Positions 38,393 through 45,534 of a stretch of 64,000 bases of DNA are shown here, piece by piece (the first letter of the stretch is position 1; each line of letters starts with the position of its first letter). The DNA comes from Microbispora hainanensis. Lineage in GTDB: Bacteria > Actinomycetota > Actinomycetes > Streptosporangiales > Streptosporangiaceae. Below the pieces are notes generated by a model, which saw only the letters and a program-made list of their open reading frames with translations, had not been told where the DNA came from and made no database searches. Location: the NCBI RefSeq assembly GCF_036186745.1, contig NZ_CP108086.1, positions 5,890,001 through 5,954,000 on the forward strand. The letters run 5' to 3'. The position numbers and the translations under genes are program-made.

Positions 38393-38449
38393 TTCTAAAG
38401 TTCTTAGAAAAGAAAGTCAAGCGACAGCGTGATTGTTTCAAGTCGCTTG
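38393..38449. promoter_or_regulatory. Two palindromic operator candidates between the MBL hydrolase and HxlR genes
   Basis: Palindrome 1 is TTCTAA-5-TTAGAA (38393-38409). Palindrome 2 is CAAGCGAC-16-GTCGCTTG (38418-38449), ending 13 bp before the regulator's ATG. The stretch is markedly AT-richer than its surroundings. It fits autorepression by the HxlR protein and control of the divergent hydrolase. Confidence 0.55.
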
Positions 38450-38462
38450 GTAGGCTGTGGTC

Positions 38463-39140
38463 ATGCGTTCCTATGGTCAGTACTGCTCCGTGGCGAGAGC
38501 GCTCGACGTCGTCGGCGACCGGTGGACGTTGCTGATCGTGCGCGAGCTCCTGTCGCGTGGCCCGTGCCGCTACACCGACCTGCGTTCGGGGCTGCCGGGG
38601 ATCGCCACCAACCTGCTGGCCGACCGCCTGCGCGAGCTGGAGGCCGCCGGTCTCGTGGAACGCGAGGACGCTCCGCCGCCGATCGCCGCCACCCTGTTCC
38701 GGCTCACCGATCGCGGCGCCGGCCTGGAGCCGGTGATCGACGCGCTCGGCCGCTGGGGCGTGCCTCTGATGCGCGACCACCGGCCCGAGGACGCCTTCCG
38801 CGGCCACTGGCTGCGGCTGCCCGTCCGGATGTTCCTCGCCGACCACGAGCCCGACCGGCCGGCGTCGTCGATCCAGATCCGCGCCGGGGACCAGTCCGTG
38901 GTGATCGACGCCGACGCCGGCCGGGTCTCGATGCGCCTGGGCGCCGACCCGGACGCCGACGCCACCGTCACCGGCCCGCCGCCCCGCGTCCTGGCCCTGC
39001 TCAGCGGCGGCCTCGGCCTCGCCGAAGCCGAGGAGCGGGGCCTGCGGGTCACGGGGTCACGTGAGGCCGTCCTGCGGGTCCTGCCCCGCGCCGGAACCGC
39101 CGCCAATGACTCCGCGCCTGCCGAGAGGGCCGCCTCGTAG
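38463..39140 (+). CDS. HxlR-family regulator with a C-terminal SCP2-like domain
   Basis: 225 residues from ATG 38463; a GTG two codons upstream is possible. Residues 5-100 are an HxlR winged helix (SVARALDVVGDRWTLLIVRELL, GLPGIATNLLADRLRELEAAGLV). The rest (about 110-210) has the alternating strands and helices of an SCP2-like hydrophobic ligand-binding domain (SSIQIRAGDQSVVIDADAG, DADATVTGPPPRVLALLSGG). It should therefore be a one-component regulator that senses a lipid-like or hydrophobic molecule. It is divergent from the MBL hydrolase, with two palindromes between them. Confidence 0.88.
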   Translation: MRSYGQYCSVARALDVVGDRWTLLIVRELLSRGPCRYTDLRSGLPGIATNLLADRLRELEAAGLVEREDAPPPIAATLFRLTDRGAGLEPVIDALGRWGVPLMRDHRPEDAFRGHWLRLPVRMFLADHEPDRPASSIQIRAGDQSVVIDADAGRVSMRLGADPDADATVTGPPPRVLALLSGGLGLAEAEERGLRVTGSREAVLRVLPRAGTAANDSAPAERAAS

Positions 39141-39192
39141 CCGGGCGGGGACTGGAGAGCGGCCGCCGGCGCGCGCGATCGCGCGGACCTGA

Positions 39193-39272
39193 CATAGAGG
39201 GCGGATCTGGCATAGAGGGCGGATCTGGCATAGAGGGCGGATCTGGCATAGAGGGCGGATCTGGCATAGAGG
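39193..39272. repeat. 18-bp tandem repeat, 4.4 perfect copies
   Basis: The unit CATAGAGGGCGGATCTGG is repeated without change from 39193, with a diverged copy just before it. It is intergenic, after the HxlR gene. There are no spacers, so it is not CRISPR. Copy number is likely to vary between strains. Confidence 0.92.
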
Positions 39273-39282
39273 CAGGTGAACG

Positions 39283-39310
39283 CTCCCTGAGCGCGGCGGC
39301 GTTCAGGGAG
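39283..39310 (+). terminator. Hairpin terminator
   Basis: CTCCCTGAGCGC (39283-39294) pairs with GCGTTCAGGGAG (39299-39310) across a four-base loop with one imperfect pair, followed by TGTTTACGTTT. It ends the HxlR transcript after the tandem repeat. Confidence 0.75.
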
Positions 39311-39350
39311 TGTTTACGTTTCACCCAGGTTGACCCTCTACCCTGACCGG

Positions 39351-40817
39351 ATGTTCGTCGATGCCGTGGAAAGGAACCGGACCCGTCTCAGGGAGGAGGC
39401 GTCACCCGCGCGGTCGCAGCCGTCGTCGTCGGCGCCGCGACAGGGATGGCTGGACGCGTTACGCGGCGTGGCCGCGCTCGTCGTGGTGTTCGAGCACTGC
39501 CTCGACGGCCTGTTTCCCGAGGTGCGCGCGGGCGCGAGCCAGTGGTTCAACTTCGGCCAATATGGCGTGCTCGTGTTCTTCCTCGTCAGCGGCTACGTGG
39601 TGCCGGTCTCGCTGGAACGGCGCGGCAGCGTCGGCGGGTTCTGGATCACCCGGGTCTTCCGCCTCTATCCCCTGTGGCTCGTCGCCGCCGCGGCCGGGAC
39701 GGTGTTCGGGGCGGTGGGCGTGTACGCGACGCTGCCGGACCAGCTGGCCGACAACCCGGGCATCTCGGCCCTGGCGCACCTGACCATGCTGCAGGACCTC
39801 CTCCAGGTGGTCAGCGTCGTCAACGTGTTCTGGACGCTGTCGTACGAGATGGTCTTCTACCTGCTCGTGACCGCGCTGTTCGTGCTGGGCGCGCACCACG
39901 CGGGGGCGCCCCGTGCCGGCGGGCGCCGCGCCGGCATGCACCGGGTCGGCGCCATCGGCATGCTCGCCTTCGCGGCGGCGGCCGTCACCGTGGGCGGGCT
40001 GCTTCCGGCGGGCGCGCTGTCGAGAGGCGCGGGCACCGCCCAGGTCGTGGTGATCACGGCGGTCGTGCTGCTCGTGGCGACCGCGTCGCTGGCCTTCCGC
40101 GGACGGCTGCGCGTGTGCGGCACCGCGGCCGCCGCCGTGCTGGCTCTCGTGCTGCTCGGCGCCAACAGCCGGGTCGGGGCCTGGGAGAGCCTCGCCATCC
40201 TCGCGACCATGTTCGCCGGCACCGTGCTCTACCGGCTCGACCAGGGACAACTGCGCTGGAAGAGGAGCGGATGGGCGCTGGCGTGCGTGCCGGTGGCGTC
40301 CATCGCCGCCGCGTGGGCCTTCGGCCCCGGCTGGGGCATGCCCGACGACGAGGCGCTGGCGTTCACCTGGGGCTGGTCCACGGCGGTCGCGGCGGCCTGG
40401 GCCACCTTCTTCGCCGCCCGTTTTCTGCGGCGCCGGCGGATGCCGCGCGCGCTCGTGGGGCTCGGCCTGATCAGCTACTCGGTCTATCTGCTGCATCCCC
40501 TCGCCGTGCAGGTGCTCCGGCGGCTGACGACGGACCCGGCCCGCTTCTCCCTCACCGAACGCCTGGTCATGGGCGTCCTGCTGCTCGGGGTGGTGCTCGC
40601 CTGCTCCGCGCTGACCTACCGCGCCGTCGAGCGCCCCGCCCAGTCCCTGGGCCGTCACCTGGCCCGCAGCGTACGCTCCCGGACACTTCCGGCAGACGCC
40701 CGTACGGCGGAAACGCGTACGGCGGGCCCGGCCGGTGTCAGGCCGCCTGGACGGCCTCCCGGGCCGGGGGCGCGAGCCTGCCCGCGCCCAGCAGGACCGC
40801 CAGGAGCAGCACGGTGA
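39351..40817 (+). CDS. Membrane acyltransferase family 3 protein
   Basis: 488 residues from ATG 39351, preferred over an upstream TTG. After a short cytoplasmic N-terminus it has LDALRGVAALVVVFEH, the DxxRGxAxxxVxxxH signature of acyltransferase-3 enzymes, whose His is thought catalytic. About ten membrane helices follow, with NVFWTLSYEMVFYLL and LGLISYSVYLLHP as conserved family stretches. Such enzymes O-acylate exported sugars, lipids or antibiotics. The C-terminal about 60 residues are Arg/Pro/Gly-rich and overlap the convergent MFS gene by 80 bp, so this tail may be dispensable. The acceptor is unknown and the immediate neighbours give no clue. Confidence 0.88.
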   Translation: MFVDAVERNRTRLREEASPARSQPSSSAPRQGWLDALRGVAALVVVFEHCLDGLFPEVRAGASQWFNFGQYGVLVFFLVSGYVVPVSLERRGSVGGFWITRVFRLYPLWLVAAAAGTVFGAVGVYATLPDQLADNPGISALAHLTMLQDLLQVVSVVNVFWTLSYEMVFYLLVTALFVLGAHHAGAPRAGGRRAGMHRVGAIGMLAFAAAAVTVGGLLPAGALSRGAGTAQVVVITAVVLLVATASLAFRGRLRVCGTAAAAVLALVLLGANSRVGAWESLAILATMFAGTVLYRLDQGQLRWKRSGWALACVPVASIAAAWAFGPGWGMPDDEALAFTWGWSTAVAAAWATFFAARFLRRRRMPRALVGLGLISYSVYLLHPLAVQVLRRLTTDPARFSLTERLVMGVLLLGVVLACSALTYRAVERPAQSLGRHLARSVRSRTLPADARTAETRTAGPAGVRPPGRPPGPGARACPRPAGPPGAAR

Positions 40818-41901
40818 CCAGCGCGAACGAGGCGGGAAGCCCGGTCAGCGTGGCGATCCCGCCGATGGCGCTCGGCGCGACGAACCCCGACGCGTAGCTC
40901 ACCGTGGCCGCGCCCGCGACGCCCTCGCTCGGCGACGACCCGACGTTGCCCGCCGCCGCGAACACCAGCGGGACGACCACGGCGATCCCCACGCCGATCA
41001 GCATGAACCCGGCGACCGCCGGCACCTGGGTCCGGGAGACCACGACGAGCAGCCCGCCGAGCGCCGCCAGCGCCGCGCTGCCGCGCACGGTCGCCACCGG
41101 CCCCAGCCGCCGCACCACGGCGTCGCCGCACAGCCGGCCCGCGGCCATCATGCACGCGAAGGCCGTGTACGCCGCGGCGCCCACCGCCTGCGACGCGCCC
41201 GCGACCTGGCGGAGGTAGACGGCGCACCAGTCCTGGGCGGCGCCCTCGGCGAACACCGCGCAGAAGCCCACCAGCCCGATGACGAGCACTCCGCGCTGCG
41301 GGAGCACGAAATGGGGCGGGGCCGGCACGTCCTCACCCGCCCGCAGGTCGAGCAGCGGCGGTCCGGCGGCCAGGGACACGAGGAACAGCACGACCGCCAT
41401 GCCGCCCAGATGGAGCCGGGCGTCGAGGCCGGCGCTCGCCGCCAGCGTGCCCACGCCGCCGCCCACGAGCGTCCCCACACTCCACATGCCGTGCAGCCCG
41501 GACATGATCGAACGGCCGAGCCGCTGCTCGACCTCCACCCCCTGGGCGTTCATCGCGACGTCGGCGATGCCGGCCACCGCGCCGAACAGCAGGAGCGCCA
41601 CGCACAGCAGGGGCAGGTCCGGCGCCATCGGGGGCAGGGCGAGGAACAGGCACCACAGGCCGATCCCGGCACGGGTGACGGCCCGCACGCCGAACCGGTG
41701 CGTGAGGCGGCCCGCGGTCGACATCGCGAGGATGGACCCGGCCGCGGGCGCGAGCAGGGCGAGCCCGAGCCCGCCCGGCCCCACACCGACATGGTCCTGG
41801 ACCCAGGGGATGCGGGAGGCGAAGCCGCCGGTCACCGCCCCGTGCAGGGCGAACATGACCGACACCGCGAACCTGGCCCGTCTCAGCTCCCGAAGATCCA
41901 C
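40738..41901 (-). CDS. Major facilitator superfamily transporter
   Basis: 387 residues, GTG start without a clear ribosome site. Twelve predicted helices with the MFS loop motif GRLTHRFGVRAVTRAG between helices 2 and 3. NAQGVEVEQRLGRSIMSGLHGMWSVG is characteristic of the YbjJ-like subgroup, whose substrates are undefined. Compact loops and a short C-terminus suggest a simple proton-coupled carrier. It converges with the acyltransferase gene and overlaps its 3' end by 80 bp, an arrangement without an obvious terminator. Confidence 0.9.
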   Translation of the reverse strand: MDLRELRRARFAVSVMFALHGAVTGGFASRIPWVQDHVGVGPGGLGLALLAPAAGSILAMSTAGRLTHRFGVRAVTRAGIGLWCLFLALPPMAPDLPLLCVALLLFGAVAGIADVAMNAQGVEVEQRLGRSIMSGLHGMWSVGTLVGGGVGTLAASAGLDARLHLGGMAVVLFLVSLAAGPPLLDLRAGEDVPAPPHFVLPQRGVLVIGLVGFCAVFAEGAAQDWCAVYLRQVAGASQAVGAAAYTAFACMMAAGRLCGDAVVRRLGPVATVRGSAALAALGGLLVVVSRTQVPAVAGFMLIGVGIAVVVPLVFAAAGNVGSSPSEGVAGAATVSYASGFVAPSAIGGIATLTGLPASFALVTVLLLAVLLGAGRLAPPAREAVQAA

Positions 41902-42075
41902 TATGACACGGTATGCGTTCCCGGGCCGGTGCGGAAAGCGACTTCTGGGACAGCCGTGACGCGCCGGGCGTCGATGATCACGAGGCGGGCACGGTTCGCC
42001 CTCACTTGGATGTCCGAGGCGGCGTGCGGATGTCCGGGGTCCGTCCTAGGGAGTGGACCGACCTTGGAGGCGCAT

Positions 42076-43575
42076 GTGAAGAAATCCGGCCCGATCCTCG
42101 CGGCCCTGACCATGATCGCCCTGCTGTTCGTCGCCGCCTGCTCCGGCGTGCCGTCCGCCTCGGACGCCGGGGCCCGGGCACCGGTCGCCCCGCCGGGCGT
42201 CCCCGACTCCGCCCGGCACGACGACACCGGTGACGAGCCGTCCGCTCTCGACCGGGACGAGGGAGCGCACAGCGCGGAGGAGCCGTCGACCTTCGCCCTC
42301 GACGTCGACACGGCCTCCTACGGCTACGCCCGCCGTGCCCTGGAGGAGGGACGCCTGCCGGACCCCGGGCAGGTGCGTACGGAGGAGTTCGTCAACGCCT
42401 TCCGCCAGGACTACGCGGAGCCGGAGGACGACGGCTTCGCCGTCCACATCGACGGGGCCAGGATGCCCGACAGGAGGACGGCGCTGCTGCGCGTCGGCCT
42501 GCAGACCCGCGAGCCGGACCCGTCGGAGCGGCGGCCCGTCAGCCTCACCTTCGTGGTGGACGTCTCCGGGTCGATGGCCGAGCCCGGCAGGCTCGACCTC
42601 GTGCGCCGGGCGCTGCACACGCTCGTCGACCAGCTCGTGCCCGGCGACCAGGTGTCCATCGTGTCCTTCCGCGAAGAGGCCCAGGTGATCGCGGAGACGA
42701 CGGCGGTCACCCGACGGTCCGAGCTGCATGAGGCCATCGACAGGCTGAACGCCGGGGGATCGACCAACCTGGCGGACGGCCTCGAGACCGGATACCGCCT
42801 CGCGGCCGGCTCCTTCAGGCAGGACGCCACCAACCGCGTCGTCCTGCTCTCCGACGGCCTGGCCAACACCGGCGACACCGCCTGGCAGACCATCCTCGGC
42901 CGGGTGAGCGAGCACGCCGGCAAGAAGATCACCCTGCTGTGCGTGGGCGTCGGCCGCGAGTACGGCGACGAGCTCATGGAGCAGCTCGCCGACCGGGGCG
43001 ACGGCGCGGCCGTCTACGTCTCCACCGAAGACGACGTGCGCAAGGCGTTCACCGAACGGCTCACCACCACCCTGGAGGTGCGTGCCCGGGACGCCAAGGC
43101 GCAGGTGACCTTCAATCCCTCGGCGGTCGAGTCGTACGCGCTCCTCGGATATGAGAACCGCGCGCTGACCTCGGAGGACTTCCGCGACGACAGCAAGGAC
43201 GGCGGGGAGATCGGCCCCGGCCACTCGGTCACCGCGCTCTATCGGGTGCACCTGCGCCCGGGTGCCGACGGCCGGCTCGCCACCGCCACCGTGCGCTGGC
43301 TCGACCCCGACACCCGGCGGCCGTCCGAGGCCGACCGGAGCGTCGACGTGTTCGCGCTGGCCCCGGCCCTGTGGGGGAGCGCCTCCGTCCGTCTCCAGGT
43401 GGACGCCGTGGCCGCCGACTTCGCCGAGCACCTGCGCGGCCGGTGGTCCGGGAAGAGCGGGACGTGGAGCTTCGGCGAGCTGATCGACCAGGCCGACCGC
43501 CTGGCGGCGCGGACCGACGACCCCGCCGTGACCGAACTGGCCACGTTGCTGCGCAGCGCCCGCGACCTGGGCTGA
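42076..43575 (+). CDS. VWA-domain lipoprotein, YfbK type
   Basis: 499 residues from a GTG five bases after GGAGG. Lipoprotein signal MKKSGPILAALTMIALLFVAAC, mature Cys at 22. After a linker, residues about 75-135 are the VWA N-terminal extension (STFALDVDTASYGYARR...EEFVNAF). The VWA domain (about 160-340) has a complete metal site: DVSGSM, the Thr in GGSTNL and the Asp in LLSDGLANTG. A C-terminal domain of about 150 residues follows (VTFNPSAVESYALLGYENR) and matches the extra domain that accompanies YfbK proteins. It is a surface protein that should bind ligands through Mg2+. The physiological role of the family is not established. Confidence 0.9.
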   Translation: MKKSGPILAALTMIALLFVAACSGVPSASDAGARAPVAPPGVPDSARHDDTGDEPSALDRDEGAHSAEEPSTFALDVDTASYGYARRALEEGRLPDPGQVRTEEFVNAFRQDYAEPEDDGFAVHIDGARMPDRRTALLRVGLQTREPDPSERRPVSLTFVVDVSGSMAEPGRLDLVRRALHTLVDQLVPGDQVSIVSFREEAQVIAETTAVTRRSELHEAIDRLNAGGSTNLADGLETGYRLAAGSFRQDATNRVVLLSDGLANTGDTAWQTILGRVSEHAGKKITLLCVGVGREYGDELMEQLADRGDGAAVYVSTEDDVRKAFTERLTTTLEVRARDAKAQVTFNPSAVESYALLGYENRALTSEDFRDDSKDGGEIGPGHSVTALYRVHLRPGADGRLATATVRWLDPDTRRPSEADRSVDVFALAPALWGSASVRLQVDAVAADFAEHLRGRWSGKSGTWSFGELIDQADRLAARTDDPAVTELATLLRSARDLG

Positions 43576-43594
43576 CGGCCTTCAGACGGGCGGC

Positions 43595-43646
43595 GGCACG
43601 CGGCCCGGCCCACCGTGGCACACACCGGTGCGCCGGGCCGCGTGCC
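43595..43646 (+). terminator. Strong hairpin terminator
   Basis: A perfect 15-bp GC-rich stem (43595-43609 with 43632-43646) encloses a 22-base loop that can itself form a five-bp helix. It starts 20 bp after the VWA gene and isolates it from the helicase gene. Confidence 0.85.
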
Positions 43647-43719
43647 GGGGGCGGCGTTCGGGGTAAGGGCGGAAAGACCATAGGGTCGTCCCGTGCACAT
43701 TCGCCCCGCCACAGGCCGG

Positions 43720-43755
43720 GACCAGGAGCAGGACCAAGAGCAGGACCAGGAGCAG
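43720..43755. repeat. 12-bp tandem repeat, three copies, before the helicase start
   Basis: Three copies of GACCAGGAGCAG (one with AAG for AGG). In frame they would encode Asp-Gln-Glu-Gln three times if translation began at GTG 43693. The last copy also provides the AGGAG for ATG 43759, so it may be a multiplied ribosome site. Confidence 0.8.
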
Positions 43756-43758
43756 GAC

Positions 43759-45480
43759 ATGGTCGAGAACGAGACCGACGAAGGACCCGGATTCGCCGAT
43801 CTGGCGCTGGGCCCCGAGCTCCTGAAGGCCTTGACCGGTCTCGGTTACGAGGAGCCCACGCCCATCCAGCGGGAGGCCATCCCGCCGCTTCTGGAGGGCC
43901 GCGACCTCCTCGGGCAGGCCGCGACCGGCACGGGCAAGACCGCCGCGTTCGCCCTGCCCATGCTCCAGCGGCTGCACGCCGGCCTCCACCCGGCGGCCAT
44001 GGAGAACGGCGGCGGCGAGCCCGCGGGGCTGGTGCTGGTGCCCACCCGCGAGCTGGCCGTACAGGTGTCGGAGGCCATGCACCGCTACGGCCGCGACCTC
44101 GGCACGCGGGTGCTGCCCATCTACGGCGGCCAGCCGATCGGGCGGCAGCTGCGGGCGCTGGAGCGCGGCGTGGACGTCGTCGTCGCCACCCCGGGCCGGG
44201 CGCTCGACCACATCGGCAGGGGCACCCTGCCGCTCAAGGGCCTGCGCATGGTCGTCCTCGACGAGGCCGACGAGATGCTCGACATGGGCTTCGCCGACGA
44301 CATCGAGGCGATCCTCCAGGACACCCCGGAGGACCGGCAGACCGTGCTGTTCTCCGCGACCATGCCGCCGCGCATCGACGGCATCGCCCGCCGTCACCTG
44401 CGCGAGCCGGTGCGGATCAGGATCGAGCGGGAGCAGCCCGCCGCCGGTGAGGCCCCGCTGATCCGGCAGAGCGCCTACATCGTGACGCGGGCGTACAAGC
44501 CGGCCGCGCTCGGCCGCGTGCTCGACGTGGAGGCCCCCACCGCGGCGATCGTCTTCTGCCGCACCCGTGAGGAGGTCGACAGCCTCACCGAGACCATGAA
44601 CGGCCGCGGCTACCGCGCCGAGGCCCTGCACGGCGGCATGGGCCAGGAGCAGCGCGACCGCGTCATGGGCCGGCTGCGCAGCGGGACGGCCGACCTGCTC
44701 GTCGCGACCGACGTGGCCGCGCGCGGCCTCGACATCGAGCAGCTCACCCACGTCATCAACTACGACGTGCCGTCCGCGCCCGAGTCGTACGTGCACCGCA
44801 TCGGCCGGGTGGGCCGGGCCGGGCGCGAGGGCGTCGCGATCACGCTCGCCGAGCCGCGTGAGCACCGCATGCTCAAGACCATCGAGCGCGTCACCCGCAG
44901 CAAGATCACGGTCGAGAAGGTGCCGACGGTGGCCGACCTGCGCGCCCGGCGGCTGGAGCTGACCAGGGCCGCCCTGCAGGAGAGCCTCATGGAGGACGGC
45001 GACCTCGACCGCTTCCGCGTGGTGGTCGAGACGCTCGCCGACGAGTTCGACCTGGTCGACATCGCGCTCGCGGCGGTCAAGCTCGCCCACGAGTCGACCG
45101 GCGCCGCCGCGGACGAGGAGGAGATCCCCGAGGTCACGCCGCGCCCGCAGCGGGCCGAACGCGGCGGACCGCGCGACGACAGGTCCGGCCGCGACGAGCG
45201 GCGCGGACGGCGCGGGGGCGGCGCGATGAGCCGCGTCTTCGTCGGCGCGGGCCGCAGCGCGGGCGTGCGTCCCCAGGACATCGTCGGCGCGATCACCGGG
45301 GAGACCCGGGTCAGCGGGCGCGAGATCGGGGCGATCGAGATCGCCGACCGGTTCACCCTGGTCGAGATCCCGGACGGCGCGGTGGACGAGGTGGTCACGG
45401 CGCTGCGCCGCACGACGATCAAGGGCAGGAAGCCGATCGTGCGCAGGGACCGCGACGGCGCCCCCCGCGGCCGCCGCTGA
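43759..45480 (+). CDS. deaD: DEAD-box ATP-dependent RNA helicase with DbpA-like RNA-binding domain
   Basis: 573 residues from ATG 43759, which has AGGAG six bases upstream; GTG 43693 would add 22 residues with a DQEQ repeat. All helicase motifs are visible: Q-motif (GFADLALGPELL...PTPIQREAIP), motif I ATGTGKT, Ia PTRELAVQV, II LDEADEML, III SATMP, IV-V FCRTREEVD and ATDVAARGLDIEQ, VI HRIGRVGRAG. A spacer of about 90 residues follows. The C-terminal domain (about 490-565) begins SRVFVGAGRSAGVRPQDIVGAI, the DbpA/CsdA-type RRM-like fold that binds structured RNA. Its job is RNA unwinding in ribosome assembly, cold response or RNA decay. Both ends of the protein are Arg- or acid-rich. Confidence 0.95.
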   Translation: MVENETDEGPGFADLALGPELLKALTGLGYEEPTPIQREAIPPLLEGRDLLGQAATGTGKTAAFALPMLQRLHAGLHPAAMENGGGEPAGLVLVPTRELAVQVSEAMHRYGRDLGTRVLPIYGGQPIGRQLRALERGVDVVVATPGRALDHIGRGTLPLKGLRMVVLDEADEMLDMGFADDIEAILQDTPEDRQTVLFSATMPPRIDGIARRHLREPVRIRIEREQPAAGEAPLIRQSAYIVTRAYKPAALGRVLDVEAPTAAIVFCRTREEVDSLTETMNGRGYRAEALHGGMGQEQRDRVMGRLRSGTADLLVATDVAARGLDIEQLTHVINYDVPSAPESYVHRIGRVGRAGREGVAITLAEPREHRMLKTIERVTRSKITVEKVPTVADLRARRLELTRAALQESLMEDGDLDRFRVVVETLADEFDLVDIALAAVKLAHESTGAAADEEEIPEVTPRPQRAERGGPRDDRSGRDERRGRRGGGAMSRVFVGAGRSAGVRPQDIVGAITGETRVSGREIGAIEIADRFTLVEIPDGAVDEVVTALRRTTIKGRKPIVRRDRDGAPRGRR

Positions 45481-45534
45481 CCTTCCCGAGAGGCCGCCCC
45501 GGCCTTTCCCAGGAGGGCCTTCCCGGGATGCCCG

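Noticed and set aside
39049..39324. Minus-strand reading frame encoding Ser-Met-Pro-Asp-Pro-Pro repeats
   Set aside because: The hexapeptide is only the 18-bp tandem repeat read on the other strand. The frame overlaps the 3' end of the HxlR gene and the terminator, and the rest is Arg/Pro-rich with no ribosome site.
39193..39612. CRISPR array
   Set aside because: The short repeats here, and the 13- and 14-bp arrays near 49.5 kb, are head-to-tail with no spacers, and no cas genes are present.
43693..43758. Upstream GTG start for the DEAD-box helicase
   Set aside because: It would add an Asp-Gln-Glu-Gln repeat of no known role. ATG 43759 has a well-spaced AGGAG, although the upstream start cannot be excluded.
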